Source of the DNA: Planctomycetia bacterium
Lineage (GTDB): Bacteria; Planctomycetota; PLA2; JAEUHO01
DNA length: 6,447 nucleotides
Assembly (NCBI GenBank): GCA_030618975.1
Contig: JAUXCH010000302.1
Coordinates: 1-6,447, forward strand
Reading direction: 5' to 3'
The notes below the pieces were generated by a model. It did no database searches and had not been told where the DNA came from. It saw only the letters and a list, made by a program, of their open reading frames with translations. A program made the translations under genes and the position numbers. Numbering within the stretch: the stretch's first letter is position 1; the number at the start of each line of letters is the position of its first letter. This document shows, piece after piece, positions 1 to 5,806 of this stretch.

Positions 1-18
1 GAACGGTGAGGAGTTCCT

Positions 19-45
19 CCTGACCCGATCGGTGTCGGTGTCAGG
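19..45 (-). other. Stem-loop spanning the stop codon of the PGPGW membrane protein gene
   Basis: The arms at 19-24 and 40-45 (CCTGAC/GTCAGG) pair perfectly. The stem continues inward with 25-28 against 35-38 (CCGA/TCGG) after a one-base bulge at 39, leaving a six-base loop. That gives about 10 bp of stem over the last codons and stop of the minus-strand gene ending at 41. No run of U follows on the minus strand, so it is not a classical intrinsic terminator. It may mark the 3' end of the transcript or be incidental in GC-rich DNA. Confidence 0.3.
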
Positions 46-460
46 GGATCTGGAGGGGCGGTTGGCCGGCCCTGCGGCGGATCCAGTCGATCGCCTTGCG
101 GACCGGTTTGCGGCGCACGATGGCGAGCTCCAGCCGGCGCTTGCCCGGCACGTCGAGCAGTGCCAGGCCGAGCAGGATCGTGAGGATGCCCTGGCCGGGG
201 AGCACCAGCATCGCCACGCCGGCGAGGACGAGCAAGGCACCGAGAACGTTGGAGAGGACGTGCAGGAGGAGGCGCAGCGCGGGGTGCCGATCGCGCCAGG
301 ACCCCGGCCTGGGCTCCGTGCGGACGAAATGATCCGCGGGCATGCGGGCGATCACGACGGGCACCAGGACCACGCCCACGACGAGCATCACGACGGAGGC
401 CACGCCGAGCCACGCCGTCAAGGCCTTGTGAGCGCGCATCCAACCGAAGAGGTCGGGCAT
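41..460 (-). CDS. PGPGW-type small integral membrane protein
   Basis: A 139-residue predicted inner-membrane protein. Hydrophobic segments lie at about residues 13-37, 63-87 and 91-103. Between the last two is LVLPGQGILTILLGLALL (residues 85-102), which matches the signature of the PGPGW family of putative transmembrane proteins: a Pro-Gly turn between two membrane helices, here PGQG instead of PGPG. The C-terminal tail from about residue 106 is strongly basic and likely cytoplasmic. The family has no established biochemical role. The gene starts 52 nt after the methyltransferase stop on the same strand, so co-transcription is plausible. No clear Shine-Dalgarno precedes the ATG; instead its start overlaps the stop of an 11-codon reading frame (492 to 460), which could couple translation. 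The family call rests on the PGQG motif and the helix layout. A role in the nanocompartment is not supported by anything but position. Confidence 0.82.
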   Translation of the reverse strand: MPDLFGWMRAHKALTAWLGVASVVMLVVGVVLVPVVIARMPADHFVRTEPRPGSWRDRHPALRLLLHVLSNVLGALLVLAGVAMLVLPGQGILTILLGLALLDVPGKRRLELAIVRRKPVRKAIDWIRRRAGQPPLQIP

Positions 461-512
461 CAGGCGTCCGGGTTGCCGCGAAAGTTGCGCATTGCGTCCT
501 GACCCCGAGGTG

Positions 513-1193
513 TCACGCGGGGAGCTTCTCGTAGAGCGCGTTGACGGTGACGCGCCGCTTCTCCTCGACCACCCGCTCGACGATGCACGTCGGCGTCTCG
601 GGCACGAACCCGAGCTCGGCGAAGTCGGCGTCGAGGCCGTCCGCGTCCCGCAGGCAGAGGTGGTCGTCGTGCATGCCCTCGTAGAGAAAGCGCGTGCCCT
701 CGACGAGCTCGAGCGGCTCGTTCGACTTGCCGGTACCCGGCGCGAAATTCGACACGAGGACGCGTCCCCCGTACGCGAGCACGCGTTCGGTCTCCGCGAG
801 GGCCTCGAACCACTCGGCCTCGCTCTGGGCCTGGTGGTAGACGCCGAGCGCGACCACGAGGTGAAACGTCTCGTCCGCCCACCTCGAGAGGTCCGTCATG
901 AGTCCCTGGACGACGCGCCGTTCGGCCTGAGCCTCCCCCAACACGCCGGCCACCCGTGCGCGCGTCTCCGCGACCATCGCCTCGGCCGCGTCGAGCGCGA
1001 ACAGGTCCAGGCCGCGTTCGGCGAGGAACACGGTGTTGCGCCCGCCGGCGCACCCGAGGTCGAGCACGCGCACGCCTTGGGGATCCGGCAGCGCGTCGAC
1101 GAGGGGAACGAGCCGGTGGTCGGGGTCCCGGGACGCGAAGCACCGGACGCGCTCGGGGTCGTTCCACGGCGCGATGGCGTCGGACGGGCTCAC
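513..1193 (-). CDS. Class I SAM-dependent methyltransferase
   Basis: A predicted cytoplasmic Rossmann-fold methyltransferase of 226 residues. Motif I is VLDLGCAGGRN (residues 43-53), the glycine-rich S-adenosylmethionine-binding loop. The acidic residue at the end of beta-2 is D68 in LFALDAAEAM, and a later beta-4 region reads DETFHLVVALGVYHQ. The GRN after the glycine loop resembles TehB-like and generic Methyltransf_11/25 proteins, but the substrate cannot be read from sequence. The GTG start at 1193 was chosen because it overlaps the thioredoxin TGA in a GTGA arrangement and places motif I at a normal distance from the N terminus. The same frame is open further upstream, but that part is shadow coding over the thioredoxin gene, with arginine- and glycine-rich nonsense composition. 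The 4-bp overlap implies translational coupling to the thioredoxin. A thiol or sulfide substrate is conceivable from context but is pure inference. Confidence 0.85.
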   Translation of the reverse strand: MSPSDAIAPWNDPERVRCFASRDPDHRLVPLVDALPDPQGVRVLDLGCAGGRNTVFLAERGLDLFALDAAEAMVAETRARVAGVLGEAQAERRVVQGLMTDLSRWADETFHLVVALGVYHQAQSEAEWFEALAETERVLAYGGRVLVSNFAPGTGKSNEPLELVEGTRFLYEGMHDDHLCLRDADGLDADFAELGFVPETPTCIVERVVEEKRRVTVNALYEKLPA

Positions 1194-1675
1194 GCGAGGG
1201 CCTGCGCGACGAGCTCCAGGATGCCCGCGGCAGGCCGGGCTCCCGCCGCCCTGTGGAGCTCCCGGCCCCCGACGAAGACGGCCATCGTCGGGATGGACCC
1301 GACCTGGAAGCGCTGCCCGAGGGACGGCAGGGCCTCGGTGTCGACCTTGGCCACGACGAGGCGGCCCGCCTCGGAGGCGGCGACCTTCTCGATCTCGGGC
1401 GCCACCATGACGCAGGGACCGCACCAGGGCGCCCAGAAGTCGACGAGGACGGGCAGCGGGGACGTGGCCAGCAGGGCGTCGAACGCGGCATCCGAACTCA
1501 CGGCGAGGGGCGAGGCGACCGGCCCCAGCCCCGCCGAGCACTCGCCGCAGCGCCCGGCGGCCCCCGCGTCTCCGAGCCCGACGTCTCCGAGTTTCGAATA
1601 CGGCACCCGGTTGTTCCGGCCGCACGCCGGGCACGCCACCACCAGGCCCTTCTCATCCGTCGCGAGTGCTGCCAC
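1190..1675 (-). CDS. trxC: Thioredoxin 2-like protein with N-terminal zinc ribbon
   Basis: A thiol-disulfide oxidoreductase of 161 residues. From the GTG start, an N-terminal zinc ribbon has Cys15, Cys18 (CPAC) and Cys43, Cys46 (CGEC), as in thioredoxin 2. The thioredoxin fold follows, with the active site WCGPC (W84, C85, C88) in VDFWAPWCGPC, the buried Asp at 79 and the cis-proline P129 in GSIPTMAVF. It should reduce disulfides or persulfides in the cytoplasm, recharged by thioredoxin reductase (not in this window). E. coli TrxC is about 139 residues; this one is longer mainly between the two CXXC pairs. The GTG at 1675 is preferred over an in-frame ATG at 1747 because a strong GGGGAGG lies 8 nt upstream and the extra 24 residues look non-coding. 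It lies 105 nt after the cysteine desulfurase and overlaps the methyltransferase by 4 bp. The context suggests reduction of persulfide sulfur made by the desulfurase; that is inference. Confidence 0.9.
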   Translation of the reverse strand: MAALATDEKGLVVACPACGRNNRVPYSKLGDVGLGDAGAAGRCGECSAGLGPVASPLAVSSDAAFDALLATSPLPVLVDFWAPWCGPCVMVAPEIEKVAASEAGRLVVAKVDTEALPSLGQRFQVGSIPTMAVFVGGRELHRAAGARPAAGILELVAQALA

Positions 1676-1780
1676 CTGGAAGACCTCCCCCCCACCGAAC
1701 GAGCCTGCGGAACGAGCCTGCCGGGCAGGCCGCCGGAGCAAGCCCACCGAACGGAGGTAGCGCCGGACCGGGAGGACCGG
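1676..1780 (-). other. 105-bp gap between desulfurase and thioredoxin genes with repeats and a small hairpin
   Basis: This is the only sizeable gap within the minus-strand gene string. It contains a 12-bp direct repeat GAACGAGCCTGC at 1697-1708 and 1710-1721 (13-bp period), an 11-bp direct repeat CCCACCGAACG at 1691-1701 and 1743-1753, and an inverted repeat at 1716-1730 (GCCTG...CAGGC). No U-tract follows the hairpin on the minus strand, so I do not call it an intrinsic terminator. No convincing -35/-10 pair for a separate thioredoxin promoter was seen either. It could be an mRNA processing or attenuation site, or neutral spacer. Confidence 0.4.
1684..1690 (-). promoter_or_regulatory. Shine-Dalgarno site that decides the thioredoxin start
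   Basis: The minus strand reads GGGGAGG inside a run of seven G, with 8 nt between it and the GTG at 1675-1673. This supports the GTG start and argues against the upstream in-frame ATG at 1747, which has no comparable site. Confidence 0.6.
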
Positions 1781-4210
1781 TCAGGCGCTGCGGTACCGCT
1801 TGAGCACCTCGACGAGGAAGTCGACCTCGTCGTGGGTGTTGTAGATCGCCAGGGACGGCCGCACGGTCCCGCTCACGCCCATACGCTGCATGGTCGGCAT
1901 GGCGCAGTGGTGGCCGGCGCGCACGGCGATGCCCTCGGAATCCAGGTAGCGGCCGACGTCCTCGTTGCGGGTGCCCTCGAGCACGAAGGAGAGCACGCTC
2001 ACCTTGTTCGGAGCGGTTCCGATCAGGCGGATGCCCGGAACCTCGTGCAACCGCTCCATGGCGTACTCGGTCAGGGTGTGCTCGTAGCGGTTGATGTTGT
2101 CGATCCCGATGCGCTGGACGTAGTCGATCGCCTCGCCGAGGCCCACCGCGTCCGTGATGGTCGGCGTGCCGGCCTCGAACTTCGCGGGCGGGGCCGAGTA
2201 GGTGCTCTGCTCGAAGGTCACCGCCTGGATCATGTTGCCGCCCCCTTGCCAGGGGGGCATGTCCACGAGGTGCTCCTGCTTCCCGTAGACCACGCCGACG
2301 CCGGTCGGCCCGTAGATCTTGTGGCCGGAGAAGACGAAGAAATCGGCGTCGTTCTCCCGCAGGTCCACGCGCATGTGCGGGACGGACTGGGCACCGTCCA
2401 CGAGCACGGGGATGCCGTGCCGGTGCGCGGCGGCGATCATCTCCTCGACGGGGTTCACCGTGCCGAGCGCGTTGGAGACCTGCGTGATGCCGACGATGCA
2501 GGTCCGCGGATTGAGGAGCCGACCGTACTCCTCGAGCATGATCTCGCCGCGGTCCGTGACGGGGATGACGCGGATCTTCGCGCCCTTCTCCTGGGCGAGC
2601 ATCTGCCACGGAACGATGTTGGCGTGGTGCTCGAGCTGCGAGAGAAGGATCTCGTCGCCGCCCTTCACGTACTTGCGGCCCCACGTCTGGGCGATGAGGT
2701 TCACGCCCTCGGTGGTGCCGCGCACGAAGATCAGTTCGTCGGCGGATCCGGCGCCGAGAAAGTCGCGGACCTTCTCCCGCGCGTCCTCGTAGGCGTCCGT
2801 GGCGCGGGCGGACAGGGTGTGGGCGCCGCGGTGGATGTTCGAGTAGTCGCGCTCGTAGAACTGGGAGATGCGATCGATCACCGCCTGCGGCTTCTGGGTG
2901 GTGGCCGCGTTGTCCATCCAGATGAGCGGCTTGCCGTGCACCTTCTGCTGCAGGATCGGAAAGTCGTTCCGGACGACGTGCGGGTCGAGGCCGCCGCCCC
3001 CCGCGTCCGCGCCGGTTTCCGGGACCGGAGCCTCGGGCAGGAAGTAGTAGCCGGGGCCCTCGCCGCCGCCCTTCGGTTCGGCGGGGACCGTCTCGGTGGT
3101 CTCGCCGGAGGGCGAGTCCCCGGGGAGCAGGGACGTCCCCTCCATGCCGAAGGCGGAGGGATCCAGCCCCCCCATGGCCATCATGGTCGGGTCGAGCCCC
3201 GGCACCGAGGCGTCGACGCCGGGAGCGAAGGGGACGGCCGCGCCGGCCGTGCCGAACAGCGCGGGGAGACCGCCGAGCGACTCGATGCCGTGCAGGTCGA
3301 GCCCGCCGGTCGCAGGGGGTTCACCGGTCGGTGCGGCCTGACCGCCACCGGCCTGATCGCCTCCGGCCTGTGACCCGCCGGCCTGTGACCCACCACCTTG
3401 GGAACCACCGGGCTGAGCCTTGCCGTCCGGCTCGACCGTGGTGCCGCCCTGGGACGGAACGACTGCGGAGGGCACGTCCGCGTCGGGCGTCGTGGCGTGG
3501 CCTGCGTCGGCCGGGCCGAAGAGGCTCGGGATGCCGCCGAGCGCGGGCCCCATCAGCGCCTGGATCTTCGTCGGATCGAGGCCCGATTCCGGCCGGGCCG
3601 TGTCCGGGGCCGCCGGCGACGGCGGCTCGCTGGGCGTGGCCCGGGGCGCGTCGGACGGCGGCTGGTCGGGTGCCGGCGCGGCGACGAGGCCCTGGGGAAC
3701 GGCGTCGTAGCCGGTGTCCGCCGGGACCTGCTGCTGGCCGCCGGCCGCCGCCGGGCTCAGGTCGGCTCCGGACTGCGAGGCGCCACCCTGCGCAGACAGG
3801 GGATCGACGGACGATTCCGGGTGCATCGCGTCCGTGGGAGCCGGCGCGGCGGGCGGATTGGGCGTGCCCTGGGGATTCTCCGGGCTCTCCGGGTGCTCCA
3901 TGAAGTAGTAGGAGGGATCGGCCAGACCGTGGGGCGAGGTCACGCCCTGGAGCCCCAGGGCGTTCTCCGGCGCGTTGCCCGCGTCCGTGAGGCTCGAGGC
4001 CTCCTCGTTCACGTCACGCCCGCGGACGGGATCGCTCTTGGGAACGGCGGACTCGGGCTGGTGCGGCGGGGTGTCGGCGTAGAGCTCGTTCGCGATGAGG
4101 CTCACGAGATCCACATCGAACGCGCCCTCCGGCGAGGTCGAGCTCGTGGCCGGCACGGCACCGACGACGCCGCCCCCGCCCCCCTGGTTCTTGCCGTCTC
4201 CCGTGGTCAT
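1781..4210 (-). CDS. Encapsulin cargo: SufS-type cysteine desulfurase with ~408-residue N-terminal loading region
   Basis: PLP enzyme of 809 residues converting L-cysteine to L-alanine and enzyme-bound persulfide. The catalytic domain (about 409-809) is complete and group II (SufS) in type: NAATTQKP near 434-441, H528-H529 in QLEHHAN, D605 and Q608 in VLVDGAQS, the PLP lysine K631 in FSGHKIYGPTG, R764, and the persulfide cysteine C769 in RAGHHCAMP. The K631-C769 distance (138) equals that of E. coli SufS as I recall it. The loop has Met where SufS usually has Gln (CAQP). Residues 1-408 are rich in Pro, Gly, Ser, Ala and Gln and likely disordered; such extensions load cysteine desulfurases into family 2 encapsulins. 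It is longer than the 200-250 residues I recall from characterised cases. It carries an N-terminal helix-like motif (33-45), YYF motifs at 101 and 388, three GLD...FG repeats (210-355) and a GGxQA repeat (268-293). The start lies 3 nt after the shell stop, implying coupled translation. Enzyme identity is near certain; encapsulation is inferred from the extension and the adjacent shell gene. Confidence 0.95.
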   Translation of the reverse strand: MTTGDGKNQGGGGGVVGAVPATSSTSPEGAFDVDLVSLIANELYADTPPHQPESAVPKSDPVRGRDVNEEASSLTDAGNAPENALGLQGVTSPHGLADPSYYFMEHPESPENPQGTPNPPAAPAPTDAMHPESSVDPLSAQGGASQSGADLSPAAAGGQQQVPADTGYDAVPQGLVAAPAPDQPPSDAPRATPSEPPSPAAPDTARPESGLDPTKIQALMGPALGGIPSLFGPADAGHATTPDADVPSAVVPSQGGTTVEPDGKAQPGGSQGGGSQAGGSQAGGDQAGGGQAAPTGEPPATGGLDLHGIESLGGLPALFGTAGAAVPFAPGVDASVPGLDPTMMAMGGLDPSAFGMEGTSLLPGDSPSGETTETVPAEPKGGGEGPGYYFLPEAPVPETGADAGGGGLDPHVVRNDFPILQQKVHGKPLIWMDNAATTQKPQAVIDRISQFYERDYSNIHRGAHTLSARATDAYEDAREKVRDFLGAGSADELIFVRGTTEGVNLIAQTWGRKYVKGGDEILLSQLEHHANIVPWQMLAQEKGAKIRVIPVTDRGEIMLEEYGRLLNPRTCIVGITQVSNALGTVNPVEEMIAAAHRHGIPVLVDGAQSVPHMRVDLRENDADFFVFSGHKIYGPTGVGVVYGKQEHLVDMPPWQGGGNMIQAVTFEQSTYSAPPAKFEAGTPTITDAVGLGEAIDYVQRIGIDNINRYEHTLTEYAMERLHEVPGIRLIGTAPNKVSVLSFVLEGTRNEDVGRYLDSEGIAVRAGHHCAMPTMQRMGVSGTVRPSLAIYNTHDEVDFLVEVLKRYRSA
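3336..3410 (-). repeat. 15-bp tandem repeat encoding GGxQA pentapeptides in the cargo extension
   Basis: Units start at 3336, 3351, 3366 and 3381, each beginning GCCTG on the plus strand, with a degenerate fifth unit at 3396-3410. They encode residues 268-292 of the cysteine desulfurase as GGSQ/GGDQA/GGGQA-type pentapeptides. This is a flexible glycine-glutamine linker between two GLD...FG motifs. The in-frame 15-bp period suggests expansion by replication slippage, so copy number may vary between strains. Confidence 0.75.
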
Positions 4211-4213
4211 GTC

Positions 4214-5638
4214 CTACCGTTCGTACTCGTGATAGAAGCCGACCTCGACGTTCTCGAGCACGCCGAGCGCGTCCTCGGTGAGCACGGCCGTCGAGAAGTA
4301 CAGCGTCACCAGGTACGAGGCGACCGCCTTCGGGTTCACGCCCATGAAACGTACGGAGAGGCTGGGCATCTGCTCGCCGGGGATTCCGGTCTGGTGCAAG
4401 CCGACCACGCCCTGCTCCTGCTCGCCGACGCGCATGAGCAGGATGTTGGTCGTGCCGATGCCGCCGGCGGCACCCTGCACCTCGAGCTTGTTGCAGGGAA
4501 TGAGCGGCACGCCGCGCCAGGTGATGAAGGGCGAGCCGAACATCTGGATGCTGACGGGCGGCACGCCGCGGCGCGTGCACTCGCGGCCGAACGCCGAGAT
4601 GGCGCGCGGGTGGGCCAGGAAGAAGGCCGGCTTCTTCCAGACGCGGGCGAGGAGCTCGTCGAGGTCGTCGGGAGTGGGCGCGCCGTGGCGGGTCTGGATC
4701 CGCATGGCGGGGTCGATCTGATTGAGGAGGCCGAACTCCTGGTTGTTGATGAGCTCGTGCTCCTGCGTCTCCTTGATGCCCTCGATGGACAGGCGGAGCT
4801 GCTCGCGGAGCTGGTTGATGGGCTCGTTGTAGATGTCCGAGACGCGCGTGTGCACGCGTACGACGGTCTGCACCACGCTGAGGGGGTACTCGCTCGGCTC
4901 CTCCTCGTAGTCGATGAAGACCTCGGGGAGATCCGGCTCGCCCGTATGACCGGACTGGATGTCGACCTCGGGCTCGCCGTGCTCGTCGGCGTTCTCGAGC
5001 TCGTGCATGCGCTGCTCGCACTGGGCTTCGAGACGCGCCTTGAGCTCGGGCGACTTCGAGAGGAGTTTCTCGAAGTCGGCCTTGGAGAGCGAGAGGAGGA
5101 TGGCCGGCGTGATCGACTGCACGTTCGCGGTGCGCGGCCCCTGCTTGATGAGGGCGATCTCACCGAAGTAGTCGCCGTCGGTGAGCACGGCAAGACGCAG
5201 GCGTTCGCCGTGGATACCGGCGGTGTGCACCTCGAGCTTGCCCTGGGCGATGACGTAGAAGCGGTCGCCGTCGTCGCCTTGCTTGACGACCAGGTGACCG
5301 GCGTCGATCGACTCGCTCTGCATGCGCTGCGCGAGGGCCTCGACGAGGTCGTCCTCGAGCTCGCTCATCATCGGGATGGCCTTCAGGTCAGCGGCCGTGA
5401 CGGTCGCCTTGCCGTCCTCGATGTTGGCCTTGACCCTGCCGGCGCCCTTGATCACCACGCGCTTGCGGTTGACCCGGTAGGTTCCCGAGTCGACCTGCAC
5501 CCACGGGAGCAGCTTGAGGATCCACCGCGGGGTGACCCCCGTCAGCATGGGGACGGTCTTGGTGGTGGTCGAAAGATTGCGCGCGGCGTCCGTGCCGAGG
5601 CTCTGCTTGGGGGACTGCGCGGCCTGTTCGTCAGACAT
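4214..5638 (-). CDS. Family 2B encapsulin shell protein with inserted cyclic-nucleotide-binding domain
   Basis: Predicted self-assembling shell protein, 474 residues, of the SrpI/EshA-like family 2 encapsulins (HK97 capsid fold). Residues 12-60 form the N-arm typical of this family, with LSTTTKTVP, TPRWILKLLPWVQV and GTYRVNRKR. Residues about 85-215 are a cNMP-binding domain: GDDGDRFYVIAQGKLEV, then the phosphate-binding cassette GDYFGEIALIKQGPRTANV (155-173) with G159, E160 and R169, so the ligand pocket looks intact. Residues about 235-255 fit an E-loop, 250-300 the long spine helix, and 315-474 the remaining P- and A-domain with FGSPFITWRGVPLIPCNKLEV. The inserted CNBD defines family 2B; family 2A lacks it. 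In known 2B shells the domain is thought to face outward. ATG at 5638 has a GAGGGAG site 5 nt upstream. The cargo gene follows after 3 bp. This is the first gene of the minus-strand string and follows the divergent promoter region. The fold and CNBD calls are strong; ligand and assembly state are unknown. Confidence 0.95.
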   Translation of the reverse strand: MSDEQAAQSPKQSLGTDAARNLSTTTKTVPMLTGVTPRWILKLLPWVQVDSGTYRVNRKRVVIKGAGRVKANIEDGKATVTAADLKAIPMMSELEDDLVEALAQRMQSESIDAGHLVVKQGDDGDRFYVIAQGKLEVHTAGIHGERLRLAVLTDGDYFGEIALIKQGPRTANVQSITPAILLSLSKADFEKLLSKSPELKARLEAQCEQRMHELENADEHGEPEVDIQSGHTGEPDLPEVFIDYEEEPSEYPLSVVQTVVRVHTRVSDIYNEPINQLREQLRLSIEGIKETQEHELINNQEFGLLNQIDPAMRIQTRHGAPTPDDLDELLARVWKKPAFFLAHPRAISAFGRECTRRGVPPVSIQMFGSPFITWRGVPLIPCNKLEVQGAAGGIGTTNILLMRVGEQEQGVVGLHQTGIPGEQMPSLSVRFMGVNPKAVASYLVTLYFSTAVLTEDALGVLENVEVGFYHEYER

Positions 5639-5643
5639 GGGGG

Positions 5644-5650
5644 CTCCCTC
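5644..5650 (-). promoter_or_regulatory. Shine-Dalgarno site of the encapsulin shell gene
   Basis: The minus strand reads GAGGGAG, 5 nt before the ATG at 5638. It supports the first ATG as start, which keeps the whole N-arm of the shell protein. Confidence 0.6.
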
Positions 5651-5725
5651 GGTTCCCGGTCCGGTGATGGCTCCACGCCACCGAGAGCCCCGGGGGACCC
5701 GGGCCTCGCAGGACGTAGCGGCGGG

Positions 5726-5744
5726 ATTCTACACCAGGTGGTGT
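5726..5744 (-). promoter_or_regulatory. Candidate -10 box and abutting operator palindrome of the encapsulin operon
   Basis: On the minus strand TAGAAT (5731 to 5726) differs from TATAAT at one position. Immediately upstream, sharing one base, is a 14-bp dyad ACACCA-GG-TGGTGT (5731-5744 on the plus strand), which would occupy the -10/-35 spacer. No good TTGACA-like -35 lies at the usual distance, which suits an activated or alternative-sigma promoter. The dyad has regulator-binding-site geometry, but I cannot match it to a known regulator; it lacks the A/T centre of an NrdR box. Confidence 0.4.
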
Positions 5745-5806
5745 CGGGCGGGGTGGGCGCGCCGAGTGCCCCGGCCGTCGCCCCCCGTCCGCCTCCCCAG
5801 CGCGTA

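Noticed and set aside
1..22. AGGAGG on the minus strand near the window edge as a Shine-Dalgarno of a further downstream gene
   Set aside because: No start codon appears within the 16 bases left before the window ends, so the spacing would be too long.
1194..1634. In-frame upstream extension of the methyltransferase to 373 residues
   Set aside because: The extra N-terminal part is Arg/Gly/Ala-rich shadow of the thioredoxin; the GTG at 1193 overlapping the thioredoxin stop is the natural start.
1716..1730. Hairpin after the desulfurase gene as an intrinsic terminator
   Set aside because: Short stem with no following U-run on the minus strand.
1676..1747. Upstream ATG start giving a 185-residue thioredoxin
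   Set aside because: The added 24 residues look non-coding and lie over the Shine-Dalgarno of the GTG start at 1675.
492..1760. Plus-strand open frame (422 codons) opposite the methyltransferase and thioredoxin
   Set aside because: Antisense shadow; the minus strand has clear catalytic motifs (VLDLGCAGGRN, WCGPC) over the same bases.
1653..2684. Second minus-strand frame (343 codons) inside the desulfurase gene
   Set aside because: Arg-rich out-of-frame shadow; the desulfurase frame is continuous with all active-site residues, so there is no frameshift.
956..3373. Long plus-strand open frame (805 codons) opposite the thioredoxin and desulfurase genes
   Set aside because: Antisense shadow of well-identified minus-strand genes in GC-rich DNA; its translation is rich in Arg, Gly and His, with no domain, and it crosses gene boundaries.
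3336..3410. Tandem repeat as a CRISPR-like array
   Set aside because: Units are only 15 bp without spacers and lie in frame inside a coding region.
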